DNA from: Marsupella aquatica
Taxonomy: Eukaryota > Marchantiophyta
Length of the DNA stretch: 64,000 nt
Direction of reading: 5' to 3'
Assembly: GCA_973895155.1 (NCBI GenBank)
Contig: OZ316891.1
Span: forward strand, 10,788,001 to 10,852,000
Positions 33,560 to 45,560 of this stretch are shown here, piece by piece. A model generated the notes under the pieces. The model was not told the DNA's origin, did no database searches, and saw only the letters and a list, made by a program, of their open reading frames with translations. A program made the position numbers and the translations under genes. Every line of letters begins with the position of its first letter. Within the stretch, counting starts at the first letter, position 1.

Positions 33560-33895
33560 TTGACCATGAGAAAACAAAAGACCTGGTACCGAGCCTGGCG
33601 CACACTGACACAAGATATATGTGGTTCACTTTTGTCAAGGCTACATTCACGGAATGCTAGTAAGAGCTTTACTAGGCTTTGGCCACCATGGCCCACACAA
33701 AATAATCCTCCTTGTACACAAGCTCTAGCACCTAGCTAGCTCCTTCAACAATGAGCATGAGTCTCCAAGAGGAGCTCTCCCTAGCCCTTCTATATGCTAG
33801 ATACTAGAGTCGTGACTAATCACCATTAACACCCTAATGGCGGTTTAGCCTAAGTAACTAGAAGTTAACCCAAGACTAGAGTTAACCCGTACAAA
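33560..33895 (-). repeat. Diverged LTR remnant of the same Copia family
   Basis: It shares GACACAAGAGATACGTGGTT-like, CAAGGCTACRTYCACGG and AGAGCTTTACT blocks with the plus-strand reading of the 385-bp LTR, and so lies in the same orientation as the young Copia. Ends are not sharp and I found no target duplication. Confidence 0.5.
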
Positions 33896-34129
33896 TGTGA
33901 GAAAAAATGCCAAGATAGAAAAAATGTCAAGGCAAGGTAAAGTGATTGTGATGGTATTCAGTAACCCGTGCATTGCACATAAAAATTGGGGACGCGAGAT
34001 AACAGTCACCACCGGGGTCACCGCATTCATAGAGTCCATGCACAATCAAGTAATGAGGAAAAATATGTTTTTCAATTTTAATTTTTTAGAGAAATGAATA
34101 TTTAATCTAATTTCTTTATACTGAAGATT

Positions 34130-34205
34130 TTTCAAAAATATAAAAGGTAATAGCCATTTAATTTAAATTTAAATAAATTAAATTTAATTAATCTTCAATT
34201 AATTT
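34130..34205. repeat. AT-only stretch
   Basis: A run of TTAATTTAAATTTAAATAAA type, close to pure A and T, in otherwise mixed sequence. Confidence 0.7.
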
Positions 34206-34754
34206 CTTTACCTTGGCCAGGTTTGGACAGGCTACAAGCAGCTCTGAGCCAGGTTCTCAGATGCGACAAGAACCTGCCTCCGAGTTTGCTAATTGCACAC
34301 TCCCAAGAAGTATAGGGTTTAGGGTGAATCTAGCCTTGACAAAAGTGACCCACATATATCTTCCTCATATCCCCCCCTTTGGAGTACTTTCTCTCTAATT
34401 GCACACAACCAAGAAGAAGCATGGCACTACCTGATAAGTGCAAATACATGGAATTGTGCATATATCAACGAGAGCTACACTGCTTCTATGTGCAATGGTT
34501 CCCCAGCCCATAAGTACAATTTTGGCTCACCGGACGAATATCATGCACTGACGAGTAAGTGTAATTCAATTGCATTGTGCTCTTACCAATAAGTGTTCAT
34601 GGAAACTTACCAGGGGTTCTCATTTGCAAAGCTGTCATTTAGGGGACGTTTTTCAGTCTGTTAGCACTTAAAATAAGGTGCAAAACAAGTGCAAACTCTG
34701 TGGTGAAAAGGGAAAGAACCGGATTATTTGCACTTATGGTTAAGAAGGTGAGGC

Positions 34755-34900
34755 TGCACACAGACTCTGAAGAAACTCACTCATTACTCATTCCTTCTTC
34801 GTGAATGCAAGAGACGAATTAGGAGACAAAGAGAGAGGGATTGATCGATCAGATTGAGAGCTTTGCGAGCTCAGGATTTCACATCCATCAGGGAACAGGC
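34755..34900 (+). repeat. Diverged third copy of the sequence that follows the SMP-30-like genes
   Basis: It shares CTGAAGAAACT, CACTCATT, CTTCTTCGT, GCGAGAGACGAA, GATCGATC and AGAGCTTTG with 44128-44260 and 62335-62470, in the same order. It may be a duplicated promoter or 5' leader. Confidence 0.5.
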
Positions 34901-37880
34901 AAGGCAGGTGCACTCCCTTCGATCGAAGTAACTCTATTCGCAAGGGCCCAAGTAAAATTGGCTACTGCAGCATGGCTACAGCAGCATTGTCACATAGAGG
35001 GCAACAAAGATTAATGACATTGTCGTCTGGTGTCAGGTTAATGTGTGACAATTGTGTTTATTGTGAGGCATGGATATTGGACTTTACATAATCAAATTCC
35101 TTTCTATCTCGCCTCTCCAGGTCTATGAGGCACAGGAGATAAAATGAACAATATGTCCTTGTCAGGCAATGGGAACTAGTCATGTTTGTTTACTTGACAT
35201 AATTAATTTCCGAGTGATTTCCCTGAAACCTAAACGAGGACAGGGAGTCGCGTAGGTGGAACGGGATTTGCGATCATATCCACATGGGAAGAGGGGATGA
35301 GATTTTTCTATGGCACCTGTTTTCGAGATTTATCTTCATCACTTTTTTCTTTCTTTCGGTTTTGGTGTAGCTGTGAATAATTTCTCCTCCTCTTCCGTCT
35401 ATCTTTTGTACATCTTGGAGCGATGTCTCCATCGATTCCTGTCAAATGGGTTTAGTCGTGAGCCCGACACGTTAACCCCCAAAATTTGACTGAAATTTAA
35501 TCTGGGCTGTTGAAAAAGCAAAGAGGGAAAGTTTGGTTTTACATAGTCTCAGTCCCATCTTGGTTTGGTAATTCAGACATCTCAGCTTCGGAAGGTCTTG
35601 TCTAGCTTTTAAAAGTTGTGTGGTATTTTAGAGACACAAATAAAGGAGGCTCGATGTGTCTGCGGCCCAAAAGAAAATACCACCTCCAGATGGGGCTAAG
35701 GTTCAGTTCACTCACTTTATTTGGAAAGCCAATGTGCAAACGCTCGGGAGATGGGGCCTCAGAAGTGGAGGTCATGTAAAGTGGCCCTCAGCTGGACACA
35801 GAAAGATCCTGTCCCCTCAGATTCATTTTGCTGATTTGTAGTGGAACCTGGTAAGCACATTGGATTGATCCTGTTGTGGTGCTGTAATGTGGTATTTGAA
35901 TTGAATTAGACTGGACGTTATGAATGTCTGGGCTCAGTTTGCAGTTGTCTTGGACACGGTCGCTCGTGTTTGGCTGAACTTCAATCAATTTCTCCACTTG
36001 ATCGTGAGACCTGGCATAACCTACTGTTGCGTACTTACGTTGTCCCTGTCGCATGAGCAATCGCCGAAGTTGTGTTTAATGAGGAGGAAGACCTGGTTTA
36101 GGTCTCAGTGGTCGGGAGAAAGTCCTAATTCTTGCCTTAGCATGGCCAGTCCTATCGTTCCGCGAAGTTGAGAAATTGTGGTGTTAGTTCAGTCACAGCT
36201 ATCGTGAACTTCTTCTTCATGTCCCTTGCTTTGGAATGTCTCATGTGTGGGTGACCAGACAGAGCTGCTCGTAAGGAGTGAGATGTCGCTGGGGAAAATA
36301 AAGCTCTGTTTTCAGAGTCCTGTAAAAGATTGCAAGGTGGATTTGTTATCGATGAGAAAGAATTGTTAAAGATGTGGGTTGGTGCTTTCGACGTGGGTGG
36401 GAAACCCGTTGGGTTGTGTTGCCACATGAGTTTGAAGGCGTTGACAGTTTGTTTCCCTATCTGACCCCTATTTGCTGCTGTGATGGAACAGTGGGCTCAT
36501 TCTGGAAGACATATCATATCCTACATTGTCTTGAGAAGGGGCAAATCACAGTCGAAGCTACATAGATAGATTTGTCAATATCGATTTGAGAACAATATGT
36601 TATCCTCTGCTTACTTTCTTCTTGGCCAAAACGAACCCTTGAACTTGCAGGACACTACTGACCCGAAAAGGGTTACGCACGTCACTGGTGTGGAAACAAT
36701 GTACACAATTTTGAGGTTATTCTCTTATCAAATAATACCTTGAATCTACTGTCATGCAGTCTCCCTGATCATCATCTTCCACCTATTGTAGAGATGATTT
36801 TGTGTCTCGGACTGGTGTGTTGAAGTTAGAGGCGGGCAGGATGTTTTCTATTATCTTGTGAGCAGGAAATCGATGCAAAACCCCTTTCCAATCTCTGAAA
36901 GTTGAACGGGGTAATTCTTTGTGAGCTACTTCTGAAATTCCATTCATATTCTACTCTGCCTTTGTCTCGAGTATCCGGCAATTGAAGACAATTGGGATCC
37001 TTCTTGTTGTGGCGAGAAGATGCTGCGTCCACGGGAGACATCTGAGGCGATGGGATGACAAAATCTTACCACATGTTGGGCAGCAGGATCTGCCTCTTTT
37101 CATGTTCGACGGAGTCTCATCTTTTTGCTCTACATCTCGCCGTGTTTAGTTACATGGGTATTGGCTGTGGCAATTGAATCTCATCCCCGATCTTTAAGCG
37201 AATCAATTATCTTACAGTAGGTCTGTCACCAGGAAGGTGAATTCAACAGAGAGGAGGAGATATCATGCATGTATGTGATTCTGCTGTTGGAAATTTTATG
37301 TTAGCATGACGATTACCCAACACTTTGTACTCTTCACAATTGTTCTTCAGTAGTGTAACTCGTGTAACGCATCTGTCTCTTAACTCTTTCAACAGACACT
37401 ATAATTGTGCAAATAATTGAAAGAGTTTTTGTGATGAAAACATCTTGGAATAGTGTGTCGACTCCCTTTTTAAAGTTTATGCACTTCTTAGTTTATGCAC
37501 TTCTTAAGTTCTTCTTTCAAGTCTGTGCATGTTTTCTCAGAAGCAAGAGAATAGAAAACTTTACCTTCAGTTGCAAAGCATATCACTTATTGGAGTCAGA
37601 GCAAAGCGTCCTCTAATATCTTCGGACGACTCACGATTGTGTAGACACCTACGTGCTTGTACGAGTTGCCTATCCAGCGTCAAGAAACCATAATCTCAGT
37701 ACCTTCATTTCGAAATCCCATTGACCAGGGACCATAGCATGTGTAATTTTCTATAAAAACTGTCAAAAGATTGATACTCTTCACTCTTCGTTCCCTACAA
37801 ATTCCGTCTACGCTGGTTACTTTTGTCTGACCGTCCCCTGCTGACCTACAGCTACTCCTGACCAACGATCACTTCAACTC
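34900..37880. other. No gene recognised
   Basis: Composition is less AT-rich than the surroundings, and a few frames of 60-90 codons occur on both strands (for example 35656-35841 plus and 36152-36427 minus). None shows a domain or a convincing splice chain. A transcribed but non-coding gene cannot be excluded. Confidence 0.35.
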
Positions 37881-37883
37881 TAT

Positions 37884-38270
37884 CTAATGTCATGTCATCT
37901 GAGTTTCGGTCCTTTTTGGGTTTTTATGCACACCATTTCTTTGTTGTACTTGTTATACGCAGTTACTGGGATTCGATTCTCCATAATGTGATGTCATCTG
38001 AATTTTTCAGTCCTTTTGATGGTTTGTGCGATCCTTCCCCTTGTTGTACTTTTTATACCCGATTACTTGGATTCGTCTCTCCTTAATCTGATGTCATCTG
38101 AATTTGGTTGCTTTTTATGGTTTCTGCACACCTTCCCTTTGATGTACTATTAACACCCAGTTACTATTCGATTGTCTATAATGTGATGTAGTCTGAAATT
38201 CAGTCACTTCTATGGTTTCTGCACACCTTCCCTCTGTTGCACTCTTTACACCCAGTTACTTGGACTGCTC
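37884..38270. repeat. Tandem repeat, four units of about 95 bp
   Basis: Each unit has TAATGTGATGTCATCTGAAT, TATGGTTTCTGCACACCTTC and TACACCCAGTTACTTGGATT with variation. The units are well diverged, so the array is old. Confidence 0.75.
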
Positions 38271-38647
38271 ACAGCAAGACCTTACTGCTGCAGCCTGCTC
38301 GGCGATGTGTTTTGTAGGTGTTATTGTTGTCTCACCAATTCACCGTCAACAAGCCAACAGAGTCTCTCTTTCCTTCTTTCAGGTCTACTTCCGGCGCAAT
38401 GTGATAACAAAGCACTAGTTGGCAAATGAGGTTTCAACCTGGCACCTCTGTCGCCCCAGATTCATGCCCTACTACCAGCCCACAGCCTGCTGGATGACAG
38501 CAATGGTGGTTTCCTTGTATTTACATTGATTTTGCGGGCAGCAAACCTACAGCTGCTGGCTAGTGGCAGCCATCACTCGCATGACGGACATCATTGAATG
38601 CCATTCCTGACTCATAGAAGGAAATACTTTGACATTGCAAATTTATT

Positions 38648-38739
38648 GAATATGCAAACCGTCCAAGATACAAGGACGGTTTGCATATTCAAAGTATTTG
38701 CATATCATTGTCCTTGTATCTTGGACGGTTTGCATATTC
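38648..38739. repeat. Compound perfect hairpin
   Basis: 38648-38664 and 38674-38690 are 17-bp perfect inverted copies around a 9-base loop. In addition 38712-38739 is a perfect 28-base complement of 38648-38675. Two alternative stem-loops can therefore form from the same left arm (GAATATGCAAACCGTCC). Confidence 0.85.
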
Positions 38740-39279
38740 TGGAGAAAACCATCCTGTATACTTTGACATTGCAAAGACCTTTCAGAGAGGTGGTATTGAG
38801 AGAATTTTGCCACAACAATTTGCTGCTGCTTATGACCACATCAAACCTCCACCAAACTTTTTGCCATATGGACAATCTTGGCATTTCATTTCAATCTGTA
38901 GCTTAGAGTTCTTGACTTACTACCTGTATCTACGTTAATTATCTAGCACCCAGGCTCTTATTTTTACTTGACCTGATCAATCGATATGTACTTGAAACTA
39001 CCCCCGTTTTATTAAACCACTCCTTCCGGTTTATAAGCCCCATTCCCTCCCTCACTACTCCTCATTCCTGTCCTGTGGTGAATAGTGTCTCACCACCATA
39101 ACAAGTTAACAACCCATAGCTATCATTGTAAAGTGCTCACCACAACACCCCATAGCTATCATTGTAAAGTGCACAAGTATATGAATGTGCTTGAGCTCCA
39201 CAAAGTTCATGAATGGGCTTGAGTTCCACAACAAGTGGTGAATGCAAAACCTTTTATTGGCCAGTGTGGTTTACCTGTT

Positions 39280-39366
39280 GACAAGTTCATGTTGGTGCTA
39301 CTCTTGGTGTGACACAAGCATGGTAGGTGCCACTTGGACCAAGAGTAGCAGCAACATGAACTTGTC
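39280..39366. repeat. 87-bp inverted repeat
   Basis: Arms 39280-39307 (GACAAGTTCATGTTGGTGCT and on) and 39339-39366 are complementary over 28 bases with about one mismatch, around a loop of about 31 bases. It would fold as a precursor-like hairpin if transcribed. Confidence 0.75.
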
Positions 39367-39369
39367 ATG

Positions 39370-41520
39370 TTATGTCAGGCTTGTCCAACTGGATACCAAT
39401 GTCCAATCATGATCAGTCCTAGTCACCAGCTAGTGGCCCTCTTTTTTTCTCCCCTTTTTTTCTGACGTGTTCATGCTTTTTTCATAAAAAATTTAAGAAC
39501 TGCTTGGTCCATTTTTACTGGATCTTGCATTTATTTTTGGAGGACCTCACACATTTTGGCTCAAGCATTGAAACTCTAGTGTATGCAATAGATTCAGGTT
39601 TGCCATGGGTGAATGTTGACTATTTGTGCTTGGAGACTAGTCCTTGAAGTATCTTTACCACAATGTCAGACTCATCTCTGTTCTTCCCGAGCCCCACTCA
39701 GCTACAATGTCCACTTCAATTCGTGATAGTGTTATCAACACTAATTGTGTAGTGCTAAATTTTTTCCGTCTCACATGAAATAGTGCAAGTCACATCAAGT
39801 TTGGTGTCACAATAATTGAGGTTCAAATGAATTCACACTTAGCTTTAGTCAAACTTATTCTAGTGCTCCTGTCACAGTCTAATATCAAGCGCAAAGGGAG
39901 AATCACAACACACAATAGAGGGCCAAAAACTGAGAAACAGTGGCATTCAATAGCAACATAACTGGAGAACAAACATGGTTGCACAGTGACGTGGTTGGCT
40001 CTGGATCTTAGTCAAACATGTTTGGACTGTGATGTGCTTGGCTCTCGATCTTAGTCTCCAATGGACAGCATTAGGGAATGTGGACTGAGGCTCCAAGGGA
40101 AAGCATTTAGAAGCAGACTTTCAATAGGAAGTAAAACTTGTGAACACCAGAAGTTCAATAGAACTTAAAGACAGTCTAAGTATATGCTGATATGCGAAAC
40201 CTCTAAAAGTTATAACGGGCTGTGGGCTATCTTTGAATACCAATATGACATGGGCGACTGAGCAGCTGACCCCCTAACTCCAAGTGCTCATCAACAAGTA
40301 CTAGAGAGATGGCCAGCCAGCTTAACCTGAGGCCCAACTCGCATGCGAGAGGCCTTATGTTTTCCTGCCCTCAGCACACCCTCATTATTCGTTTGAAAAC
40401 AGATCTAGTTTTCCAACACTATCTGCTCCCTGCAACTTATTTTCACTACATGTGTCCCATAGCTTGTGTTTTATTCCAGTGTTTAAGTGTTTAAGGTCTG
40501 GACATGCAAGGGTAGGAAACTTTCCAGTTCTTGCCCTTGCTACCCCACAAGACCTGCTGTAAGGGCCCCTTAGGGCATGACATCATTTTTCATTGTCATG
40601 ATGACATCTTGCACTTTGAGGTCCAAAAATTAGATTTGGCCTTTACTCATCACCTACCCACCCTTACTCATCACCTACCCCATATGGTTGACAATGCACA
40701 GGAGAGAGCCAGAGCCCAGAGGATGCCCCCAGGGACAGGAGAGCCGCAGCTGAAAATGGGGAGAAAGTCAGCCAATTTTAGGACCGAGCCTTGCATTACT
40801 CTAGTGACAGCAAGAAAAAAATATTTATTGCTACACAGGGAAGCAGGCCTATAAACATTTTTCAGTTAGTACTTGTCCGATGCCATAAATCAAGTCAACC
40901 ATCTTTATGATTGCAATCTGTCAGGCTCCTGTGTAGTATCTTGCTGCCTGAAATTGTTACCTTTTTCATGGCTTTCAGTTTGTGTAAATAGTGTCACCTA
41001 CCATGTAGTCTAGTGTGATTCCTAATAAAATAAAGGGTGCACGCAAAGTAGAGTGAGACACTAGTCTAGGTGTCATTGCAGTGTACAGCGTACCCTCTTA
41101 GGTCAAAACATTTATGCATGCTCATTAAACAAAGCATCATAAACAGCATTCTAAACATTCACTAGAAATGTCAGCGTAGGATGCTTAGAATGTTTTCATC
41201 TTAATTTTTGCCATATCAATTATATAATGGTGTTCTTGTTAGCATTTGTTTTGAGAGACGTTACATTCCACGTCTCTGAATAACCTTGGCCACTCTGGCT
41301 GAATTTGCTTTCTTCCAGTAGCCAGTTTCCTAGTTGCGGCAAGCCATAAGCTTATCGTCCTTAAATCTAGGGAGATCCTTTGCTGTCAAAATTTGAAAAG
41401 GAATATTCTTAGCATCTTCTCATTAACACAGAAGTCACCCACAAAAAAAAACACTTGAAAAGTAAACTCATCCTTATGAAGGATTTGAAAATCCATGAAA
41501 ATATTTATCCAAGCATGCAA
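39370..41520. other. Intergenic, no gene seen
   Basis: Frames at 40309-40494 and 40531-40854 lack recognisable domains. A short inverted TTAGTGT/ACACTAATT motif near 39735 recalls the TA-flanked elements. Confidence 0.35.
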
Positions 41521-41695
41521 TAAGTGTCTCTATGGGACTCACATTGCCATGAAGGCATTGGGAGGGACCAGTCTATCATTTGATGTCTACCAGTATTGTC
41601 TCTATATGACGTGATAGTACCATGAAGGCACTACTGTAGGAGGGACGAGACTATTATTTGGTGTCCATGAGCAACGTCTCTATCAGGGTGTTTAG
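41521..41695. repeat. Tandem pair, about 78-bp unit
   Basis: The units share GTGTCTCTAT, ACCATGAAGGCA, GGGAGGGAC and TATYATTTGRTGTC. Confidence 0.65.
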
Positions 41696-42628
41696 GGTTT
41701 AAGTTTAGCATGAGTACTTTAAGTTTGTCTGTTGTTTTTTTGGGGTTTTGTGATGTTGTTTCTAGGGTACTAGGGTACATTAACATCTTAAGATGCATCC
41801 AAAGAGTTTTGTAGCCATATTTTTGTCATTTCAAGTATTTGGCTAAGATTTCTCAGTTGCTATGTAGCTTAGACCTACTGACTACATAACTTAGAAAAAA
41901 TGGATTCCCAATACTTTCCAATGACCTTCACGATTGAAACCAATCAGATAAAAGAGATTCAAGGGAATTAAACAAAAAAGACATAGAGATACTAAGGGAA
42001 ACTTTTTTGCATGGAGAATTGTACCCTTGGTACTACCATGAAGGTACATTTGTCTTCAATAAAATTGTCCTAACTACCTTTAGAACTCACTTCATTTAGA
42101 ATCCTCCATTTAATCTTTGTACTCTGACTCTTCTATCTATTTCAATGTTCAACTCTTCATGGTTCCAAATAGTTTAATAAAACATGCTTAAATAATCAAG
42201 GCGTCCTTAACCTAACTTGAAATATGCTCACTTGGGCTTTAGTTCTTGGACTTCCATGGTTGTCTTTCAGTTTTTCTTGTTTATTGTGGTTTGTGCCTTT
42301 GGGATCCTGTTAGTATGCCATTGGGACCTTGTCTCCTAGTTAGGCAATTTTGCCTTTGGGCGTGGGTGACCAGAGGGGAACAATTTGGGTTAGGCTAAAC
42401 CACCTGGATTGATGAAGAGCCAATGACATGCTACCATGGGGAGGTAAATGGGTTATGTACACCAGTATACTATTTAGGGGGTGATATAGTAAAAAAGTAG
42501 TGTGGGAGATAGCCTAGTAAAAAATTGATATATGTATAAAGGTCCTTCTGTTCTTTGACGGTCCCATATAAACCCAAAGTCGCACCAAATCAGCATAAGT
42601 ACGGAAAGATCTAAAGTTTGGACCTATT

Positions 42629-42855
42629 CAAAAGTTGGTCATCGTGCAAAAAGTTATTTATTCACTTTATTGCCTATGCTTTCCATTGTAGCTTTGTTTT
42701 GGTCCCTTTTTAAAAATTGGTAATCTTGCAAAAAGTTATTTATTCACTTTATTGCCTATACTTTCCAAGTTTACCTTTGTTTGGCCCCTTCTTTAAAAAT
42801 CGGTCCTCTTGCCAAAAGTTATTTCTTCCACTTTATTGCCGACATTTGCCAATGC
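42629..42855. repeat. Tandem repeat, three units of about 82 bp
   Basis: The units share TTGCAAAAAGTTATTTATTC, ACTTTATTGCCTAT and TTTGTTT.GGCCCCTT. The array ends about 170 bp before the SMP-30-like gene. Confidence 0.8.
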
Positions 42856-43030
42856 GATGAAGCCCGCCCTGCACTTCCTGGTGACTAGTCTCAGTGTCCA
42901 ATTCCCATCTCACCTACCCTGGTGGAGCCTGTTTGTGAGGTGAGAAGCTGGTGAACCCTTTCATACCTCGACTTTGAAGAATCCCCACGAAACTCCAATT
43001 GAAGAGTTCGTTCGCTTCCGGCAATACACA

Positions 43031-44080
43031 ATGGGTCGTTCGCTTGATTCTCCCATCGTCGCCCTCTCAATCGTATTCTTCTTCTGCCTCACCATCTCCA
43101 CCTCCGTCACATCATTTCCCCAGGGAAAACCCCCCTCTCTCCCCCTCCCCACCCGCCTCATATACCAGTTCCCAAACGCAACATGGCTGGAGAACCTCGC
43201 TGTGCGCTCGAACGGCGAAGTACTCGTCACGTTGAATACAAGGCCCGAAGTCTACCTGATCAATACGATCCAGAGATCCGCAACATTCGTTTACTCATTC
43301 CCCGCTGCCTTGGGTCTGTTGGGTATAACTGAGGTTGAGCATGATATGTTCTACGTCGTGGTGGGAAATCTCACCGGTCCCACGCGGCCCAGAAGTTTTT
43401 CGATATGGGAAGTTGACATGCGGTCTTTCTCTCTCTCAGGAGCGAGCGCCAGGAAAGTAACAGACACGCCAGAAGCAGTAGCTCCGAACGGACTCGTCAC
43501 GTTGTCGAAAGCAGATCACACAATTCTAATCGCGGACTGCTTCCTCGGAGTAGTCTGGAAACTTAACGTGAAGACTGGCGTCTATTTCATTACCATCTCG
43601 GACCCCACGATGGCACCGGTCGCCACTGCACAGCTCCAAATCGGCATTAACGGCGTGAAGATCCGGGACGACTATCTGTATTTCACTAGCACCAACCAGG
43701 GATTATTTGCTCGCGTTCCAATCTCCGACTCAGGGAATGCCACTGGAGGAGTAGAGGTCCTTGCCACCGGGCTGACACCAGATGATTTCGACCTGGATAG
43801 CTATAAAAGGCCGTGGATAGCGCAGAATGTAGCAAATGTAGTTAGTGTGCTGCTTGGGAATGGCACTGTCGTTACTGTGGCCGGTGCAAAGGATCAGTTG
43901 ACTGTTGCGGGGGCGACGAGTTGTTTGTTTGGGCGGCCTCGGGAAGGCGATTCGAACTACGAAGATACTTCGCATCTGCTCTACTGCACCACGACAGGAG
44001 GGCTAGCAGGGCCGGTGAATGGGACAGTGATAGAGGGAGGGAAGCTCGTGGTAATTGACACGAAATCGTTTTGGCTATAG
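43031..44080 (+). CDS. Secreted SMP-30/gluconolactonase-like beta-propeller protein, intact copy
   Basis: 349 codons from the ATG at 43031, without an intron. A signal peptide is clear (IVALSIVFFFCLTISTS), so the product should enter the secretory pathway. Several N-glycosylation sites (NATW, NLT, NAT, NGT) follow. The body is a six-bladed-propeller type chain of short strands: TWLENLAVRSNGEVLVT, GITEVEHDMFYVVVGN, SIWEVDM, TILIADCFLGVVWKLNVKTG, INGVKIRDDYLYFTSTNQG, PDDFDLDSYKRPWIA and LLYCTTTGGLAGPVNGT. SMP-30/gluconolactonase relatives hydrolyse lactones or bind metal, but the substrate here is unknown. From memory of families the chain is closest to secreted ascomycete proteins. The lack of introns and higher GC than the flanks also fit transfer from a fungus. 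The start is chosen because it opens directly into the signal peptide. Confidence 0.9.
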   Translation: MGRSLDSPIVALSIVFFFCLTISTSVTSFPQGKPPSLPLPTRLIYQFPNATWLENLAVRSNGEVLVTLNTRPEVYLINTIQRSATFVYSFPAALGLLGITEVEHDMFYVVVGNLTGPTRPRSFSIWEVDMRSFSLSGASARKVTDTPEAVAPNGLVTLSKADHTILIADCFLGVVWKLNVKTGVYFITISDPTMAPVATAQLQIGINGVKIRDDYLYFTSTNQGLFARVPISDSGNATGGVEVLATGLTPDDFDLDSYKRPWIAQNVANVVSVLLGNGTVVTVAGAKDQLTVAGATSCLFGRPREGDSNYEDTSHLLYCTTTGGLAGPVNGTVIEGGKLVVIDTKSFWL

Positions 44081-44268
44081 TCTAGAGTCGGCGCCAGTTA
44101 ACAGTTAAGGCCGCGGGCAGACCCGGCCTGAAGAAACTTACGACTCACTCGCTCACTCACTCAGTACTACTTCTTCGTATATGCGAGAGACGAAGCGGAA
44201 GAACGACTGAATTAACGATCGATCGAAGTAATACAGAGCTTTGAAAGCTTAATTTTACAATCACCGAA

Positions 44269-44355
44269 ATGGGCGAGAGCGCTGCGGAGGCTGTCACCAA
44301 GGCCAGCCGCAACCTCGTCAAAGGAGATCGCCATGGAAACCACTTCGTATCGATG
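44269..44355 (+). CDS. Possible first exon of an unknown gene family
   Basis: From ATG 44269 the peptide is MGESAAEAVTKASRNLVKG. The paralogous segment at 62493-62570 gives the same peptide (VAESAAEAVTKASRNLVKE) with GTG in place of ATG and one base fewer after LV. Each copy has a possible donor GTATC after CACTT. The nucleotide match between the copies is high here. No downstream exon was found, so it may be a duplicated orphan exon. Confidence 0.35.
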
Positions 44356-44785
44356 GCACGTCTATCACCACCAACAGTCTCACTGTCAAAAGGCGGGGAG
44401 GGGGGGGTGGGTGGGGAGACAGATACGAATCACGAAAGGTATTGTCATCTGGTTTCACTTCAAGGTTTGACTGACTCGTTTGTATCGTGAGATGGCGATA
44501 TGCATTAATTGGACTTGACAATGTATGTCTCCCGATGGTCTCTACAACAAAGGAGTGGAACTGGAGAATTTGCATGACTATCTTGTGGCAGCGTTGGCTT
44601 GTATATTCGTGGATCCGTTTCCGGTATCAAATTGGCACTCAAATTTTCACTTGCAGTAGACTGGTAGTGCAACTTACTTGCCAGGCAATGCAGTCGGAGA
44701 GCAAAAATAAAATTATGGATACTATTTCCTTTTCACATCAGAGACTACTTGTATTGTCGCCTATGTGTATTTGTGGAGAGATATG

Positions 44786-44935
44786 CTTACTAGTAGACCC
44801 CCTTATGGAAATGGAAAAAGTTTGTTTAATCAACCCCCTCTATACTTTTCTCCAATCTGGACAGTTGATGGACCTTTCAATCTCAGATCTGGACTGTTGA
44901 TAGACCTCAGGGGGTCTATCAAGTAATAAGTTTCA
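44786..44935. mobile_element. Small foldback element inserted in segment copy 1
   Basis: The left part CTTACTAGTAGACCCCCTTA and the complement of the right part (CTTATTACTTGATAGACCCC) are inverted copies. The insert is absent from the matching place in segment copy 2 (about 63008), so it arrived after the duplication or was lost there. Confidence 0.55.
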
Positions 44936-45018
44936 TTTTGGGGGTTGCCTATTTTATGGTTTCCTGTACTAGTACTTCTGCTTTTGGTGTGTAAGAACTT
45001 GATGTGTTTTCCCCTAGG

Positions 45019-45180
45019 GATTTGCTGGATTAGACTCAAAATGAAACATGAAATGTGTCACTTGATAGGACCTCTCACTGATAGTTTGACCCTGAATCAA
45101 TGTACCCACATTTACTTCAAGGGCCTATCAAGTAACACAATTCATTTTGGGATTCATTTTGGGGCCTGATCAAGCAAATC
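45019..45180. mobile_element. 162-bp MITE-like foldback
   Basis: The terminal GATTTGCT..GAT and the complement of the right end GATTTGCTTGATC extend as inverted repeats of about 50 bases that include CAAAATGAA and CACTTGATAGG. The paralogous site near 63095 lacks it. It shares the TATCAAGTA motif with the 44786 element. Confidence 0.7.
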
Positions 45181-45560
45181 TCTCGTTTTCCGGGCACAAG
45201 ACTCTTATTCATCAGTTATAACTTTTGTCTTAGTTGGTTCAAACTAATATGGCATAGATGATAAGGTATAATGTTTGTATGCAAGGTTCACAAATTGCTA
45301 CAAGATCAGATGTGAATATGTAGCATATGGGCAATATTTTGGATGATTATGAGGTCACCATAAACATAAACATCAAATTAACAGATGTGAGTCCTTTTTT
45401 CACCCAGCTTTGCAAGTTCTAGTACATAATTATCTTTGGCTGGCATTGGAAAATGATCTACTTACACAGGTTTTGACGTGATCTCTCAATGGGCAATGCT
45501 TACCAATCTCTAAATGGAAAGATGACAGAAGCTGGAAAATGATCTGGCAGCCTCACTGTA

